64,000 nucleotides of DNA from assembly GCA_038277395.1 (NCBI GenBank), contig CM076189.1, forward strand, positions 85,983,421-86,047,420, read 5' to 3'. Positions 1-11,639 of the stretch are shown here, in pieces. The translations under genes were made by a program, and so were the position numbers. The first letter of the stretch is position 1. Each line of letters begins with the position of its first letter. This DNA is from Dryocosmus kuriphilus. Lineage: Eukaryota; Arthropoda; Insecta; Hymenoptera; Cynipidae. The notes beneath the pieces are model-generated. The model worked only from the letters and a program-made list of their open reading frames with translations, did not search any database and had not been told where the DNA came from.

Positions 1-600
1 CCTGTTCTATGAACCCTTGAGTTTCCGTCCCCTTGGAAGGTTTCGTCATATCCTTTTCAGAAATATTACTTGAAAAGCCTTGTGCACGAGGCCCATTTAA
101 TTGGCTGTACGTTCCTGCGCATTTTTGGGGATTTATGTTTATCAGTTTATTTAGTTTATTTTGGCCAGTGTGACGTACGGATTATTTGGGACACCAATAT
201 GACGATCTACCATCAGTTGGATCAAGTTGGAAGTGTTTGAAAATAACATTAACTGGAAAATGTAACATCGTATTTGGACCCCTGCAGCACCCCTTCTATC
301 TGTGAACCTGGAAACTTTCATGTATAACAAAAATATGCCACATAGCAACGCCACCCAAATGTTTGAAGGGCAGCCAATCAGGATCGAGCCGGTTGTGAAG
401 GAAATCAACAACGCTGTTTTATACCTACCTTTCGTCGAGCAGCTTCCAGAGCGTCAACACGTCTAATTTAATCCTCCGTCAAATTGAATATTTAATTGTG
501 TTTGTGCTTGTATCTTCAAATCAAGGTATTTTGTTATATTTATTTAAAGGAATTCTTATTTAATTTTGTAGGATGCTAAATCTATTATGTTACTCTGAGT
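1..600. other. no recognisable gene
   Basis: AT-rich DNA. A minus-strand open frame of 86 codons at 151-411 matches nothing I recognise, and the + strand has no longer frame. A splice-donor-like AAG|GTATTT lies near 526, but no coding exon can be defended. It may be the edge of an older transposon or an intron. Confidence 0.4.
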
Positions 601-607
601 TTTCCTA

Positions 608-800
608 GATTGTGATTTTGGTATAACTATTCCCTTATCCTGTTGTGACTCTTCCCTAATTTTATTGTGAATATTCCCTTATCCTGTCGTGACCCTTCCC
701 TAATTTTATTTTGAATATTCTGTGATTTTGGTAAAACTATTCCCTTATCCTGTTGTGACTCTTCCCTAATTTTATTATGGACATCTTATAATTTTGTTAG
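608..800. repeat. short tandem repeat with ATTCCCTTATCCTGTTGTGA core
   Basis: The core phrase ending in CTTCCCTAATTTTATT recurs three times (near 630, 675 and 740). A flanking phrase, TGTGATTTTGGTAAAACT, occurs at about 611 and 721. This gives a ~44-bp unit inside a ~110-bp higher-order unit. No coding capacity is seen. Confidence 0.7.
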
Positions 801-1109
801 GAACATTCTCTAATTTTGTTGTGTATCCCATATTCTTGTTGTGACCATTCCCTTTTAATCAATTTAGCCATTTTATCCAATCCAGAGAAACGGACGAAAG
901 GTCTTATTTTTTTTAGATTAATATCTTTTTGTTTTATTAAAATTCAAGGTTCTTTTGATTTAGTCGACAAATTTTTTATTTTAAAAATAAAATTTATAAT
1001 TTTTATTAACATTTATTAACAAGCTCCTGTCTTGTTTTGTTCTGTGTTTTGTTTTTTTTATTCTTTTGTCTGATCGTGAAATTGGAGCTTAAAAATAATT
1101 AGGGGAAGG

Positions 1110-1655
1110 TTATAACATTCTTAGAGTTTCTATCTAGTATAATTCTTATTTTACCGAATTACTATTTATGAAAGTGTTGATTTTTACGAAATATTATTTG
1201 ATAAAATTTTTTCCTTCTGAATTCCCATTTAGCATCACTTTTATTTTTCCGAATTTCTATATGGCATAATTTTTATCTTACGGAATTATCATTTGTCGTA
1301 GTTTTCATTTTTCCGAATTATCGCTTGACATAATTTTTATTTTTCCGAATGTATATATTTCATCATTTTTATTTTCCGGAATTACCATCTGCCTTACTTT
1401 TAAATTTCTGAAATATCGCTTGACCTTATTTTTTTCCGTGTTTCTATAGGGCATAATTTATAATTTAGCAAATTACCATTTGCTGCAGATTCTGTGATTT
1501 TAAAATATCATCTGATATAATTTTTATTTACCCAAAATTCTACATGACATATTTTATTTTGCCGAGTTAAAATTCGTCCCAATGTTCATATTTAAGAATC
1601 ATTGTTCGAAATAATTTTTATTTCCCCGAATTATCGTTTAACATAATTTTTATTG
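1110..1655. repeat. degenerate ~30-bp minisatellite (CCGAATTA type)
   Basis: The phrase AATTTTTATTTTACCGAATT, followed by ACCATTTGTCGTA or ATCGTTTGACATA, recurs about every 28-35 bp with many substitutions. The same family fills 2440-3355 and 8590-8960. The copia copies sit inside this tract. Confidence 0.8.
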
Positions 1656-2410
1656 GAAAAAAATATGAAACCGATAGGCGTTTGATGTAAGCGCTGCCTC
1701 ATATTGGCGATGAATGAAACTATATCTTTGCAGGCCTTTGTACCTGTACTGTTCGCTCTTGAACCTTTGATCGTTCGGCTGGTTTTAAGAAACTATCAGT
1801 GTTTGTATCGGGGTTTTCAGAAAAAGAGATTATGTGTTCAAAATCGCGAACATTAGGAAAAGATGAAACCGGAGGCAGTAGCTGCTAACGCCACCAAAGC
1901 AGCCCTAATGAGTGAGAAGTCGAATAAGACAAAAAAGCGAAGTAAAATCTTATCTTGTCCATCAATCCCTCCGAATTCAAGCAATTTAAGGGACGCTCAA
2001 TTTCTCGTGAAGATTGTTTGAAGTTTTAGAAAATATACAAATCAAAAGGGCCGGTAAGAAAGGCACTTTTTTTAAACAAATTACAGTTAGCAGAATGGAA
2101 GACGGTGAAGATGTGCGCAATCAGATGGAGAATTTTGCGACGTAGTCGATAAGTTGAGTGGATTGGGCGTGGAAATCAATCCCGACTTTTTTGCCAGTGA
2201 TGCTGTTATGCACCTTGCCACCTAAATTTGGAAATTTTAGATGTGCGATCGAGTCTCGAGCAGAATTGTCTACACCGGAAGTGTTCCGTGTCAAAATCAT
2301 TGAGGAAAGTGGTGCTATGAAAAAGAAAACACGTGGTTCAGTGCAAAACGCGATACTCAGAAAGAAAGCTGGAAATTCCGCTGCCATCGGTGCGCGATAC
2401 GGGGACATAT
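1650..2410 (+). pseudogene. Ty1/copia fragment: LTR plus gag
   Basis: The LTR-like part (about 1650-1850) matches the LTR at 3350-3570. The following gag (about 1860-2400) reads in broken frames as the copia capsid region: a segment reading RMEDGEDVRNQMENF near 2093-2140, then PPKFGNFRCAIESR, then VKIIEESGAMKKKTRGS. This is the capsid-like Gag that packages copia RNA. Stops and frameshifts are present, no zinc knuckle or pol follows, and the sequence returns to minisatellite at ~2440. It is an inactive partial copy arising from the local duplication. Confidence 0.75.
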
Positions 2411-2439
2411 GGACATATGGTCAAATTTTTATTTTCCCG

Positions 2440-3355
2440 TATTTTCATGTGTCCTAGTTTTCATTTTTCCTAATTATAATTGGAAATAAATTTTTTTACA
2501 AATTTAGATATTTCATAATTTTTATTTTACAGAATTAACATTTGTCGCAGCTTTTATTTTTTCTCACTATGGTTTGAGATAAAGGTTATTTTTGGGAAGT
2601 TGTACATTTCATAATTTTTACTTTACCGAATTACCGTTTATCGTAACTTTAGCTCTTTCGAATTATTGTTTGACATTAGTCTTATTTTTTCGAAATTCTA
2701 TCCTTCTTAATTTTTATTTTACGAATTATAATTTTTTCTAGTGGACATTCTTAGAGTTTCTATCTAGTATAATTTTTATTTTACCGAATTACCGTTTATT
2801 AGAGGGTTCATTTGTAGGAAATATTATTGCATACAATTTTCGTCCTTTTGAATTCCCATTTAGCGTCATTTTTGTTTTCCCTAATTTCTATATGGCATAA
2901 TTTTCATTTTACAGAATTAAGATTTGTCGTGGCTTTCATTTTTCCGAATTATCGTTCAAAAAAATAATTTTTATTTTTCCAAATTAACATTTGTCTTAAT
3001 TTTCTTTTTTCCGAATCACCGTTTGACATGATTCTTATTTTCCCGAATTTATATATTTCATCATTTTTATTTTACCGAATTACCATTTGTCGTACTTTTA
3101 ATTTTTTTTCCGAATTGTCGCTTGACATTATTTTTTGTTGCGAATTTCTATAGGGCATAATTTATAATTTAGCGAATTACCATTTATTGCAGATATTATT
3201 TCTTTGAATTATTGTCCGATATAACTTTGGTTCAGCCAAAACTCTACACGACATAATTATTATTTTGCCAATTTATCTTTCGTCGTAATTTTCATTTTTC
3301 GGAATATTCTTCGACTTAATTTTCATTTCCCCGAATTATCGTTTAAAATAATTTT
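2440..3355. repeat. degenerate ~30-bp minisatellite, second tract
   Basis: Same family as 1110-1655, with dozens of diverged units containing CCGAATT and TTTTTATTTT. The part from 2745 is co-linear with 1115-1650, so it belongs to the duplicated unit. Confidence 0.75.
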
Positions 3356-3570
3356 TATTGGGATAAATATAAAATCGATAGGCGTTTGATGTAAGCACTT
3401 CCTCATATTGGCGACGATTAAGAATATATCTTTGCAGGCTTTCGAGCCAGTACTGTTCGCTCTTGAAGCTTTGAATGTTCGGCTCGTTTTACGAGAGTCT
3501 CGTTGTATGTATCAATAAAGCCATATGTTCCGAAGAAGTGATTGTGTGTTCAAAATCGCGAACACTGTGG
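3350..3570 (+). repeat. 5' LTR of copia element (approximate limits)
   Basis: It aligns with 8360-8570 across landmarks such as GTAAGCAC, CATATTGGCGACG, TACTGTTCGCTCTTGAAGCTTT and a polyadenylation-like AATAAAGCC. The exact TG...CA ends and primer-binding site are not clear. The divergence between the two LTRs is high, so the insertion is old. Confidence 0.55.
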
Positions 3571-3599
3571 AAATCGTGATACCGGAAGGCTGCTAACGC

Positions 3600-4190
3600 A
3601 GTTACAGCAGCCCTAATGGGTGAGTAGTCGAAAAACGCCAATAAAACGAAGTAAAGCCACATCTTTTCTATCACCCCCTCCGAATTCAAGCATATTAAGA
3701 AACGTTTAACTTCTCGTGAAGTGTGGTTGAAGTTGAAGTTTCAGAAAATTTGCCAATCAAAAGGTCCACCACGAAGGCCACCCTTTTGAAGCAACTTACA
3801 CTCTCTAGGATGGAAGACGGTGGAGATGTGCGCAATCAGATGGAAAATTTTGCGACCTAGTCGACACGTTGAGTGAAGTGGGCGTGAAAATCAATCCCGA
3901 TTTTTTTTCCAGTGATGCTGTTGCACATCTTGCCACCGAAATTTTAAAATTTTAGATGTGCGATTGACTCGCGAGAAGAAATGCCTAAACTGTAAGTGTT
4001 CCATGTGAAAATCATCGAGGAAAGCGGTGCTAGGAAAAACAAAACACGTGGTGCAGTGCAAGACGCGATACTCTCAAAGAAAGTTGGAACGAGAGCGAAA
4101 GTAAGACGAGTAATCGCGAATTGGAAAAGAAAAGGGAATTTAAATTCCGCCGCCATTGGTGCGTGATACGGGGACATATGCCCGACGACG
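3600..4190 (+). pseudogene. copia gag, degenerate
   Basis: Reading across frames gives the copia capsid (UBN2-type) region: STTKATLLKQLTLSRMEDGG, then VRNQMENFAT, a stop, then GVKINPDF, and CAIDSREEMPKL at the position of the fragment at 1650-2410, continuing to GAVQDAILSKKVG and WKRKGNLNSAAIG. At least two frame changes and several stops prevent expression. Minus-strand open frames over this stretch are shadows. The product would have been the structural Gag protein of the element. Confidence 0.7.
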
Positions 4191-6351
4191 GTAAGGCCAA
4201 GAAACTCGAGAACACCTGACCGACCGCGAACAATGCCGAAGACGTGGGTCTGTGCGCGTTTGAAAGTTTCGCCGATTCGAACGTTCAAGAAGCGCTACGA
4301 ATGGGAAGCGGTACTCCGGCGACAAACTGATGCCTTGTCAGTGGTGCGACGTCGCACATATGCAAGGAATTACATTCACTTTTGGAGATACAAGCATCGA
4401 GCGTGAAAGGTTGAGCCTTGCAAGCACGTCCTGGACGGAAATTGTTGCTAAAGGAACTTTTCGATTTTCAGCTGACGTCGAAGGTAGGTAGAAAAATGTC
4501 CGTTCGAGCAACGTTCATCAAGTCGCAGACCCGCGTGATAACTTGGTGTCCATCGCGAAAATTACTGACAAGAACTGGGACGAAATGTTTGCAAAGTATC
4601 GCGCGGCTGTTATCGGAAACGACGGTGATTTGAAATTAATCGCTGATTGGGTTGGAGATTTGTATCTTATGCATGGGGATAATGAACCAGAAAGCGGAAT
4701 AGTTTTAGAACAGCCGATTTATTCATCAAATTCCTCATCAGAACTGGAAATGTTGCATCAGTGCATAAACCACCTGAGCATGCAGGATCTTTGGAAGGGT
4801 AGGCACTAAAAATCAGTGCTCGGAATAAATCTGGGGAAATGCAAGTGCAAATTGGATTGCGAAATTTAGCTTCATGGAAAAGTCGTTAGAACTCTATTTC
4901 CCAAGAGGTCGGAAAGGAAGACGGGCTTTTTGGAAATAATTTAGTCCCATTTTTGCTGTGCGATGCGAGTGGATTCTATCAACCAGGCCAAACGTCCCAT
5001 CACATTCATCGACGATCACTCGCGCTGGTATGAGGTACGATTTCTTAGCAAAAAGGGTGAGAATTTCGAAGCTTTTAAGGACTTTAAAGCCCGCGTGGAA
5101 AAACAAAAGTATAATTGGATAAAATTCTGCAATCAGACAACGGGAAGGGATATTTAAGCAACGAGTTCGACGATTTTATGAAAAAGAACGGCGCTCAGTG
5201 AAGACTATGTATAGCGTGTAATGTAAAACAGAATATAACTGCTGACAGTAGGAACCGAAATCTCATGGAATTGGCCAGGTTTCTTCTCATTCAGTCAGAC
5301 ATTCCCCTTTCGTTTGCGCTGAGGCTGCCTCAACGACAAATTACTTCAGCAACAGGCGGACAACGAAGGGCCTTGACGGATGAACAGCTTACGAAGTTTG
5401 GAGCGGAGAACGCCAGACGTCAGATACTTCAGGAATTTCGGATGCGGTATCACCATTTTGTGCACAGCACCAGGAAAAGGGAAAGTTGATGATCTTGGTA
5501 AACAAGGTATTTTTCTTGGCCATAACGGCCAATTAATGGGATACATTATATGGTTTCCTGAAGAAAAGATTGTTCACGTAACACAAGACGTTGCTTTTTT
5601 TAAAAACTCCACGAACCGTACGAGGAACATTTACGAAGAATATATTCCTGAAAACTCGTGCAGACAAGAGATCATCACGGAAACTTCTAATACCGAAAGA
5701 AAAGTAGTCGACTTCACGATTCAGCCCCTAAATCAAATCGAGATTCCTGCCCCTGAGACACAGGAAGTGCAGGTCAAGAGAATCGACGAATCACTAAGAA
5801 AATGTCCAAGAGAGCCAACAAAGATTTCGAAAGGAATGAGAGGAAGGCTGTGGAAACGGTACCAGGAACGAAATGACGATGTTCAGATCATAGAACCAGA
5901 AGAAGCTCATCTAGTAAAGGTACCTACGAAACAAGCAGCGTCGGGTCCCGACGCTGAAGAATGGTATCGTGCCATGGCAGCCAAAGTCAAATCGATCATA
6001 AAAACGGCACTTGGGATCTCGTAAAGCGTCCAGGTGATCGTGATAATACTAGCAGCCGCATGATATGAAGGAACAAATATAAACCAAATTGAAGCCTGGA
6101 GAGAAGAAATGCGCGAAACGTAGCGCCAAGTTTCACTGTATTTGACGTCACAACAGCGTACTTGATTGTTGTTATTAAAGAGGAAGTGTATATGGAGGAT
6201 ACGAATTTCCTTCAAGAAGCTCTCGAAGTAATCATTCAAATGCAACGCAACACGAGCAACTTTGGAATAAGAGCGAAAAGTATGCTTAAGTATTCGGGAA
6301 CCGGAAACAAAGTTTACTTACTAAAGAAATCCTTATACAGTGTACGACATA

Positions 6352-7262
6352 CGAGGGCCTACCCAAAAGAAACCGAAATACTTTTGTACAAAGTTGTTAT
6401 TTTGATTTTTCTACAAAAAACATTTAATCTCCTTCAAAGTACTCTCCATTGGAGACAATACACTTATCTAATCTTTTATTCCTTTGTTCAAGAAATTTTT
6501 TAAATTCCTCTTTTGTGATGCTTGACAGCGCCTCCGTCGTTTTTTCCTTCACTTCAGCTACGTCCGCAAAACGCGTTCCTTTCATGTCCCTTTTCATTCG
6601 GGGGAATAAAAAAAAAAAAGTCACAGGGGACTAAATCGGGTGAATAGGGTGGGTGAGAAACAGTGGCCATGCTATTTTTGGTCAAAAATCGGCGCACAGA
6701 AAGAGCTGTGTGAGCAGGGGCGTTGTCGTGGTGGAAAAACCAGTCCCCCGACTGCCACAAATCAGGCCTTTTCCGTCGTAAACTGTTGCACAACTTCTTC
6801 GATGGTCCTTCGTCGATCTTCCAGGATAATTTCACGAATTTTTTCAACATTTTCGTCGGTTCGGGCCGTCGAAGGACGTCCAGAGCGATGTTGATCGTCA
6901 ATTGACATTTCCCCACTTTTAAAATGAGAAAACCACGCGAACACTTGAGTTTTTCCCATAGCATCATCCTTGTAGGCCGTTTTTAACATTTGAAGAGTTT
7001 CTGTGCCCGTTTTCCCGAGCAGGAAGCAAAACCTCACGTTGGCACGCTGATCACGAAAATCAACCATCACAAAAAACGACGAGCGCGCAAAACAACAGTC
7101 ACAAAAAAAATTACACACACCAAATGCAACCTTACACAGTGATAGCAGTTGGCATACTAACTGGTGAAAAGTGCCTCTACACGCACCTACCGGCAAAAAC
7201 CCGGTACTACAACAACTCCGCTCCCCACAACATCAGTTCGGTTTCTTTTGGGTAGGCCCTCG
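6352..7262 (-). mobile_element. mariner transposon, 911 bp, internally deleted
   Basis: Both ends carry the inverted repeat CGAGGGCCTACCCAAAAGAA (continuing ACCGAA), flanked by the TA target duplication at 6350-6351 and 7263-7264. Autonomous mariners are usually about 1.3 kb. The missing length corresponds to the middle of the transposase gene. It sits in the RT region of the copia element; removing it with one TA joins the two halves of the copia RT with the correct spacing. It could move only if a related full-length element supplied transposase. Confidence 0.93.
6424..7067 (-). pseudogene. mariner transposase, deleted
   Basis: The likely start is the Met at 7067 (MVDFRDQRANVRFCFLLGKT), inside a longer open frame. 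The N-terminal DNA-binding part is recognisable from GKTQVFAWFSHFKSGEMSID and the HRSGRPSTARTDENV linker, as far as VVQQFTTEKA at ~6762. The next family landmark is HHDNAPAHTALSVRRFL in another frame (catalytic Asp of the second DDE position), followed by PPYSPDLVPCDFFFF, then the C-terminal KFLEQRNKRLDKCI...NGEYFEGD. The segment with the first catalytic Asp is absent and there are at least two frame changes, so the protein is not functional. Confidence 0.88.
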
Positions 7263-8349
7263 TACATGACGGACCTGGCATGTGAAATAGGAGGAAGTGC
7301 TGAGAGGATTCGTAGCAACTCCGTCAAATACAGATCCATGCGTGTAATACTTGGGTCGAATGGAGGCCGCGTTGTTCATCGCTATCTACGTGGAGGATAT
7401 CTTGATCATTCCTCGGGACTTGACAAGAATAACGGGGTTCGGCGAAACTAATAAGAGATCCCGGGGAACCAAAGTATTACCTGGGAATCAAATTCTCAGG
7501 AGAAGATGACACAATGGCCTTGCACCGGAGAGGATACGTAAAGGAATTATTGGATCGATTCGGAATGGCTGAATCCAAGCCAGTATAATCTCACATGGAT
7601 ATCAACGTGAAATCGACGACGAAACGAAAAAAAAAGAGACCACCATCGAGGAAGAGAAACTGTCGTATCATGAACTGGTAGGGGCTTTGTTGTATCTATC
7701 TCTAGCTACGAGGCATGACATCACCCTCGTTATCAGCGCGTCAGACCAGTTTGACAACTGTTTTGGACAGATTCATTGGACAGCAGCAAAGCGCGTCCTC
7801 CATTATTTGAGAGGTACAATGTATTTAGTACTTCCTTTCAGTCCATCGAAAACGCCTTTATAAGGATATGCTGACGCGGATTGGGCCAACTGTTTGGTGG
7901 ATAGACACTCGCATACGGAGTGCACAATCATGCTGAGCAATGGAACCATATCCTGGGATAATTCAAAGCAAAGGATAGTTGGCTTATCTACAGAGGCGGA
8001 ATGCATGGTCCTAGCGAAAGCTATCGTAGAAGATATTCACCTCCAGAATATCGTACTAGAATTGGGATTGGATGAGCTCACAGATTTGAAGTTATTTGAA
8101 GATAACATGGGAGCCTAACGCCTAGCTGAGAATCCAACATTACACGCTAGAAGCAAACACATCGACGTGAGGCATCATTTTGTTCGTGATGCATTGAGAA
8201 ACAAGCTTTCAAGGTTTGAATATGTTTCTACCAACAACATGATTGCAGAAGTAATGGCGAAGGGGTTAGCTGGAATATATCACTAACAATTTGTAAAGTT
8301 ACTTCAATTGAGTAGTTTTAACTAGATTAAATAATCATTCACGTTTCGA

Positions 8350-8570
8350 GGGGAAGTAGTGGAAAGTCATTTAAATATGAGAACGATACGCGGTTGTCGG
8401 AAGCACTCTCGCTTATGAGCGTCGATTGAAACTATATCCTTAAAGGCTTTTGTGTCTGTATTGTTCGCTCGTGAAGCTTTGAAATTTTGGATCGTTTTGG
8501 AGAGTCTCAGTGCTTTTATTAATAAACCGAGAAAATCGGATCTTACGTCGTTATATTGTATGCACACATC
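8350..8570 (+). repeat. 3' LTR of copia element, with polypurine tract
   Basis: A purine run, CGAGGGGAAG, at about 8347-8357 precedes the LTR, which starts near TGGAAAGTCATTT. Matches to the 5' LTR include GCACTCTCGC, TGTTCGCTCGTGAAGCTTTG, GAGAGTCTCAG and AATAAACC. The end is uncertain by tens of bases. Confidence 0.6.
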
Positions 8571-8589
8571 ATATATACCTTCAAATATA

Positions 8590-8960
8590 ATAATCCCCAT
8601 TTTCCGAATTTCTATATTTCATCATTCTTATTTTACCGAATTGCCATTTGTCGTACTTTTAATTTTTCACGACTATCATTTAACATTATTTTTATTCTTG
8701 CGAATTTTTGACTTTTTCATTATCCGTATTGTCGTTTGGCATAATTTTTATTTTACCGAATCACCATTTGTCGTACTTTCAATTTTTCCGAATTATCGCT
8801 TGACACTATTTTTATCTTTCCGAATGCATATACGAAATAATTTCTATTTTATAGAATTGCCGTTTTTCGTTGTTTATTTTTCATAATCATCGTGGAACGT
8901 AATTTTTATTTCTCCGCATTTCTGTATTTCCTAATTTTTATTCTACCGAATTACCATGTG
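8590..8960. repeat. degenerate ~30-bp minisatellite, third tract
   Basis: The same CCGAATTACCATTTGTCGTA family seen at 1110-1655 and 2440-3355 resumes immediately after the copia 3' LTR. This suggests that the element landed in, or is regularly linked to, this repeat. Confidence 0.75.
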
Positions 8961-9213
8961 TAATAGTCCCTTTTTTCGCACGTCATACCTTTGAAAGTAT
9001 GATAAGATAATATCCTGCATTAACTTCAGTATGTAGGAATTAATTAATTCCTGATTGAGTAAGTAAAATAAAATTTTGAAGGATGGGTAAGAAATCTAAT
9101 GCACATGAAAAATGGATAATCAAAACAAATACGGATAAACGGCTAAAATGATATCGATTTAAATTTGAATAATAATCATTCTTCTTTAATAGGGAAATAA
9201 AAATTTGTCTAAA

Positions 9214-11190
9214 ATGGCAGACGATGAAAATAAAGAGATGGAAAGAACTAAGAAAAGAGCGAGTAGGAAATTCAAAATGTCTGAATCTATGTTCGATGAA
9301 ATCAATAAAGAGAGACATTTTGAAGAACTATCTGATGTTTATGATACAGAATCAGAACATGAATATGAAGGATGTGATAATACTACGATAAGAAAAAGCG
9401 AATGCTTCACCTGAGAATGCAGATATTTCACCCCATAAATTAATAAGGATCACTGAAAAACTAGACACATAAAAAAATTTAGGGTCGTAAAACAGTCCAG
9501 GTGGACTAGAAAATATAGGTCATCTGGATAATTTAGGGTCACGAAAGAATTCTAATGCGAAAAATAACTCCGAAAATGTGAATATGACTCAGACATTAAA
9601 GAATCAGATAAACTAATTTTTTAGTCTAGATAAATTGCAAAGCGATATGAAAAAATCAGTAAAAACTCAAAATAAAATGATAAAAGTGATAAAAAAGGAC
9701 AAAATTAAACGTCAAGAGTTTGTTCGTGAAACAGAAAATAAAATAAGAAGTTTCGTAAAATAAATGGTTCAGAAAGTCGATTCTACGATCCAAATACATA
9801 GAAGAAAACCAAGCAATTTTAGAGACTATAATTGATCGGGGTACGGGTGCCTCAAATATTGAAATCCTGTGCCTTAAGAATTACCCCGTGCCTGAGTCCT
9901 CTGGATCGGGTGGAGAAAGCCCAATGATGTTTCTCAGCGACTTTCATAAATATATAAAAGCAGTAGGTGCTAGGAGAGACAATTTCAACTTTGTAGTCCA
10001 TCCTTGTTTGGAAGAAATCGCCAGGGAATGGTGGAACCTTGTGTCCACCCAGCAAAAAACATATTCACGCTCAGAGAAAAAGTCATTTCAAAATTCTGGA
10101 ATGATAGCATTCGATTTTCCATTAGCACAGATCTTCAGTGTGGTTTTTACCATCGAAGAAAATTATCACAATCCGCATACGCAATTAAAATGATCAATAA
10201 TGCCAAAGATTTAATTCCACCTCCATCTGAGCGTGAAATAGTTTCAAGATTATCAAGACATTTCTCCGAAGGAATTCGAACGGCGTTCTTAATAAGGGAT
10301 ATTAAAACTTTTGAAAAACTCATTGAATTGTTAGAATCTTTAGAGCAGATAAGATCAATAATCAAAACGACTCCAGAAGGTGTAACGGTGATAATAATCG
10401 AAACGGGAGAAACCATAGAGGGGGGAATAATTTCCAGAACAATTATAATAACGAAGAATGTTTTTCGGGTTATCAAAATAAAAATTTTGGAAATTTAGAT
10501 TTCGAATCCAATAATACCTCTCAATTTCATAATAATGATCAATCAATGACACAGGATAGATATCAATTTGGAAATAATTATTATTCAAGGCGGGGTACAA
10601 TGATTATCCACGTCAGAGTTATCAAAATCAGGGTTATTACAATTCAAACAACAGCGCTAATAATTATCAAAGAAATGATTCAAATAATTATAATCGTAAT
10701 CGATCAAACCAAGAATATAATTACTCACGAAACCGCGGTTATAACCTAAATTATTGGGATAAAAATAGGGGCTTCAATAGTCATCAATCTCTAGGTCATG
10801 AGCGCCAGTCTTGTAACCTTCAGGATAATTGTAACAACTATCGTGCTCAAAATGATAGAAATGCTTATCAAAATCATGCAAACGGACGCGTGGAAGACAA
10901 TATTTACAAACGAAATCTTAATTCATCAAATCAATCAAATCTTCATAGAGACGCGCACTGTCAATCGTCAAATAATTATGGGGGTTATAATAACCCTCAA
11001 AATAGTCAAAACACAAAATAATAGGCCTAGGCAGATCCGAGAAATAGAAATTAGTGAGGTTCCTGATAAACGTGACCAATTTCTTTCGGTCAGGGAAACG
11101 CCCAAGCCTCGGGTTGTTATATATAAACACTATAGAGGTAAATCCGGGGTCTTAGCAGTTAAGGAAGCCTCTAGCCTTAGACAATAGAAA
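9214..11190 (+). pseudogene. Ty3/gypsy gag, broken
   Basis: The first true ATG is at 9214 (MADDENKEMERTKKRASRK), opening an acidic/basic N-terminal segment that ends at a stop at 9414. Capsid-like sequence resumes near 9888 (MMFLSDFHKYIKAVG, then HPCLEEIAREWWNLV). It continues in another frame from about 10050 (REKVISKFWNDSIRFSISTD, REIVSRLSRHFSEGIRTAFL). Downstream is a long Asn/Tyr/Arg-rich tail (10390-11030), probably RNA-binding in place of zinc knuckles, as I see no CCHC. The role would be virion-like particle assembly. At least three frameshifts make it inactive. Confidence 0.7.
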
Positions 11191-11244
11191 TGAGCTTTTA
11201 GAAAATTAAGATAATAACATAAATCAGGATTTGGACAATTATCC

Positions 11245-11375
11245 TACAATGACTTTAGAAGTCGAAAAAATAGAAGCAAAAGCTCTGACGGGTACAGGGA
11301 GCGAAGTGACTTGCATCTCCGTGGGCTTCTATGAGAATAATATTGAAAATTTTAAGAAATGCGAACTTTTACCCA
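11245..11375 (+). pseudogene. gypsy aspartic protease, N-terminal piece
   Basis: In the frame of TLEVEKIEAKALTGTGSEVT the catalytic triad DTG/DSG is replaced by GTGSE (first Asp to Gly). The domain stops abruptly at CELLPI near 11370, where the minus-strand LINE begins. The C-terminal part reappears at 15870 (NKECIIGIDLLERLKS). Roughly 30 codons expected in between are found on neither side. Confidence 0.65.
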
Positions 11376-11639
11376 TTGTTTTTTTTTTTTTTTTTTTTTT
11401 GTAGGAGGAGGTGGAAATCCTATTTACGGACTGAGTGTGGGACTCAATCAAAAAAAAAAGAACGGTAATGCCCACTAAAACCACCTCCTCTTTCCTGCCA
11501 AACCATGCACCCGGAATCCGCTTTCGCATTACTTCAGGTACATGGTTTAGAGGCCACTGAGCCGTGCCTCGGCTATCTTCCTCTTGCCTGCCTGGCCCAA
11601 CATTCATCTCTGCTCAATCTCGTCGGCCTCCGATCATTG

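Larger units (their letters stand above)
1115..4185. repeat. tandem segmental duplication, unit ~1.63 kb
   Basis: The segment from about 1115 (ATTCTTAGAGTTTCTATCTAG) to about 2405 reappears from about 2745 to 4180 in the same order: minisatellite, copia LTR, copia gag. In the first unit gag lacks ~50 bp (present near 4098-4150 in the second), and it breaks off after GGGGACATATG at ~2410. In the second it runs on into pol. The duplication therefore includes a retrotransposon start but is not a transposition product itself. Confidence 0.7.
4190..8295 (+). pseudogene. copia pol (PR-INT-RT-RNase H), interrupted by mariner
   Basis: Domains follow copia order. Protease is near 4331, where CLVSGATSHICKE has Val in place of the catalytic Asp. 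The GAG-pre-integrase region has VSIAKITDKN at 4543 and NHLSMQDLWKG near 4770. The integrase core has PITFIDDHSRWYEVRFL near 4996, then LLIQSDIPLSF and RTPDVRYFRNFGC near 5400. The RT begins at EEWYRAMAAKVKS near 5956 and continues with DVTTAYLIV and EEVYMED near 6150. After the mariner insertion it resumes with YVEDILII near 7390 in place of YADD. RNase H shows YADADWANC at 7868, GLSTEAECMVLAKAIVE at 7980 and HARSKHIDVRHHF near 8141. Multiple frameshifts and stops make it inactive. Confidence 0.85.

Noticed and set aside
2121..2457. Open frames of 95 and 99 codons on opposite strands
   Set aside because: Both overlie the decayed copia gag; the + frame contains gag phrases and the - frame is its shadow.
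9205..9213. Gag start at 9205
   Set aside because: The codon there is TTG; the first ATG is 9214.
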